A stretch of DNA of 7,749 bases from Rhodococcus sp. IITR03 (lineage in GTDB: Bacteria > Actinomycetota > Actinomycetes > Mycobacteriales > Mycobacteriaceae): NCBI GenBank assembly GCA_001017865.1, contig LATQ01000001.1:2906002-2913750 (forward strand), written 5' to 3'. Positions 7,564 to 7,749 of this stretch are shown piece after piece. The first letter of the stretch is position 1. Each line of letters starts with the position of its first letter. The translations under genes were made by a program, and so were the position numbers. The notes under the pieces are model-generated. The model was not told the origin of the DNA, ran no database searches, and worked only from the letters and a program-made list of their open reading frames with translations.

Positions 7564-7590
7564 GACGGCGGAGATCAGTTCTCCGCCGTC
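7564..7590. terminator. Hairpin between the convergent oxygenase-like and RNase D-type genes
   Basis: GACGGCGGAGA (7564-7574) pairs exactly with TCTCCGCCGTC (7580-7590) around the loop TCAGT. It lies about 50 bases after the oxygenase-like stop, and its right arm encodes the last residues of the facing gene, whose stop codon falls in the loop. No T-run follows on either side. It is probably a shared bidirectional terminator. Confidence 0.6.
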
Positions 7591-7749
7591 AGGGCCTTCG
7601 CGAGTCGCGGCACGGTCAACGCGCGCTGCCACGGACGTGCCCCGCCCTCGGCGAAGCGGCCGTCGATGTACTCCTCGACGTCGCCCCCGTCGGAGACGTC
7701 CCAGTCCCAGCACAGGCGCCGAACGAGTTCGGGACTGATCAGGTTCTCG
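7575..7749 (-). CDS. C-terminal end of a ribonuclease D-type (3'-5' exonuclease/HRDC) protein, partial
   Basis: Only the last 57 codons lie in the window. They read, without a break, ENLISPELVRRLCWDWD, then an acidic stretch, then GGARPWQRALTVPRLAKAL and the stop TGA (7577-7575). The wording resembles the C-terminus of actinobacterial RNase D-like proteins (M. tuberculosis Rv2681), which combine a DEDD 3'-5' exonuclease with an HRDC nucleic-acid-binding domain for RNA trimming. The catalytic part is outside the window, so activity cannot be judged. Position supports the call: in M. tuberculosis Rv2681 faces dxs convergently, and here it also faces dxs, with two extra genes between. Identification rests on recalled family wording plus synteny. 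Confidence 0.68.
   Translation of the reverse strand, partial: ENLISPELVRRLCWDWDVSDGGDVEEYIDGRFAEGGARPWQRALTVPRLAKALTAEN

Overview
The window is high-GC actinobacterial chromosome. The reconstructed DXS protein and the gene order trmA-type methyltransferase / dxs / ribonuclease D suggest a mycolic-acid-containing member of the Mycobacteriales. Rhodococcus is my best guess, from protein wording recognised by eye rather than a search.

Layout, left to right: (1) the 3' end of a TrmA/RumA-family RNA (uracil-5-)methyltransferase gene (+, 1-627). (2) A MarR-type repressor (+, 802-1260) translationally coupled to a 14-TM DHA2 (EmrB/QacA-like) drug exporter (+, 1257-2851), with a promoter overlapped by a perfect inverted repeat upstream and a hairpin terminator downstream. 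(3) dxs, 1-deoxy-D-xylulose-5-phosphate synthase, the entry enzyme of the MEP isoprenoid pathway (+, 3011-4951). (4) A long bidirectional terminator. (5) A XylE/GLUT-like sugar:H+ symporter (-, 5028-6424), divergent from (6) an oxygenase-MpaB/DUF2236-family gene (+, 6711-7513) that appears to be transcribed without a leader. (7) A convergent terminator and the last 57 codons of an RNase D/HRDC-type gene (-, 7575-7749).

The RNA methyltransferase, dxs and RNase D form a conserved core whose relative orientations match Mycobacterium tuberculosis (Rv2689c, Rv2682c, Rv2681). The MarR/exporter pair and the sugar porter/oxygenase pair sit in the two gaps as accessory cargo. They share no obvious pathway with the core genes.

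The dominant oddity is that five of the seven genes are broken by small indels, mostly one missing G or C: about nine in dxs, several in the methyltransferase, and one each in the exporter, sugar porter and oxygenase. The encoded residues stay conserved on both sides of every break, and dxs is expected to be essential. I therefore read these as sequencing or assembly errors rather than gene decay, and I annotate the genes across the breaks. I found no RNA gene, CRISPR array, insertion sequence or attachment site, and no convincing undescribed system. The most interesting real biology is regulatory: the MarR operator, the leaderless oxygenase promoter, and a short palindrome shared by the divergent pair.
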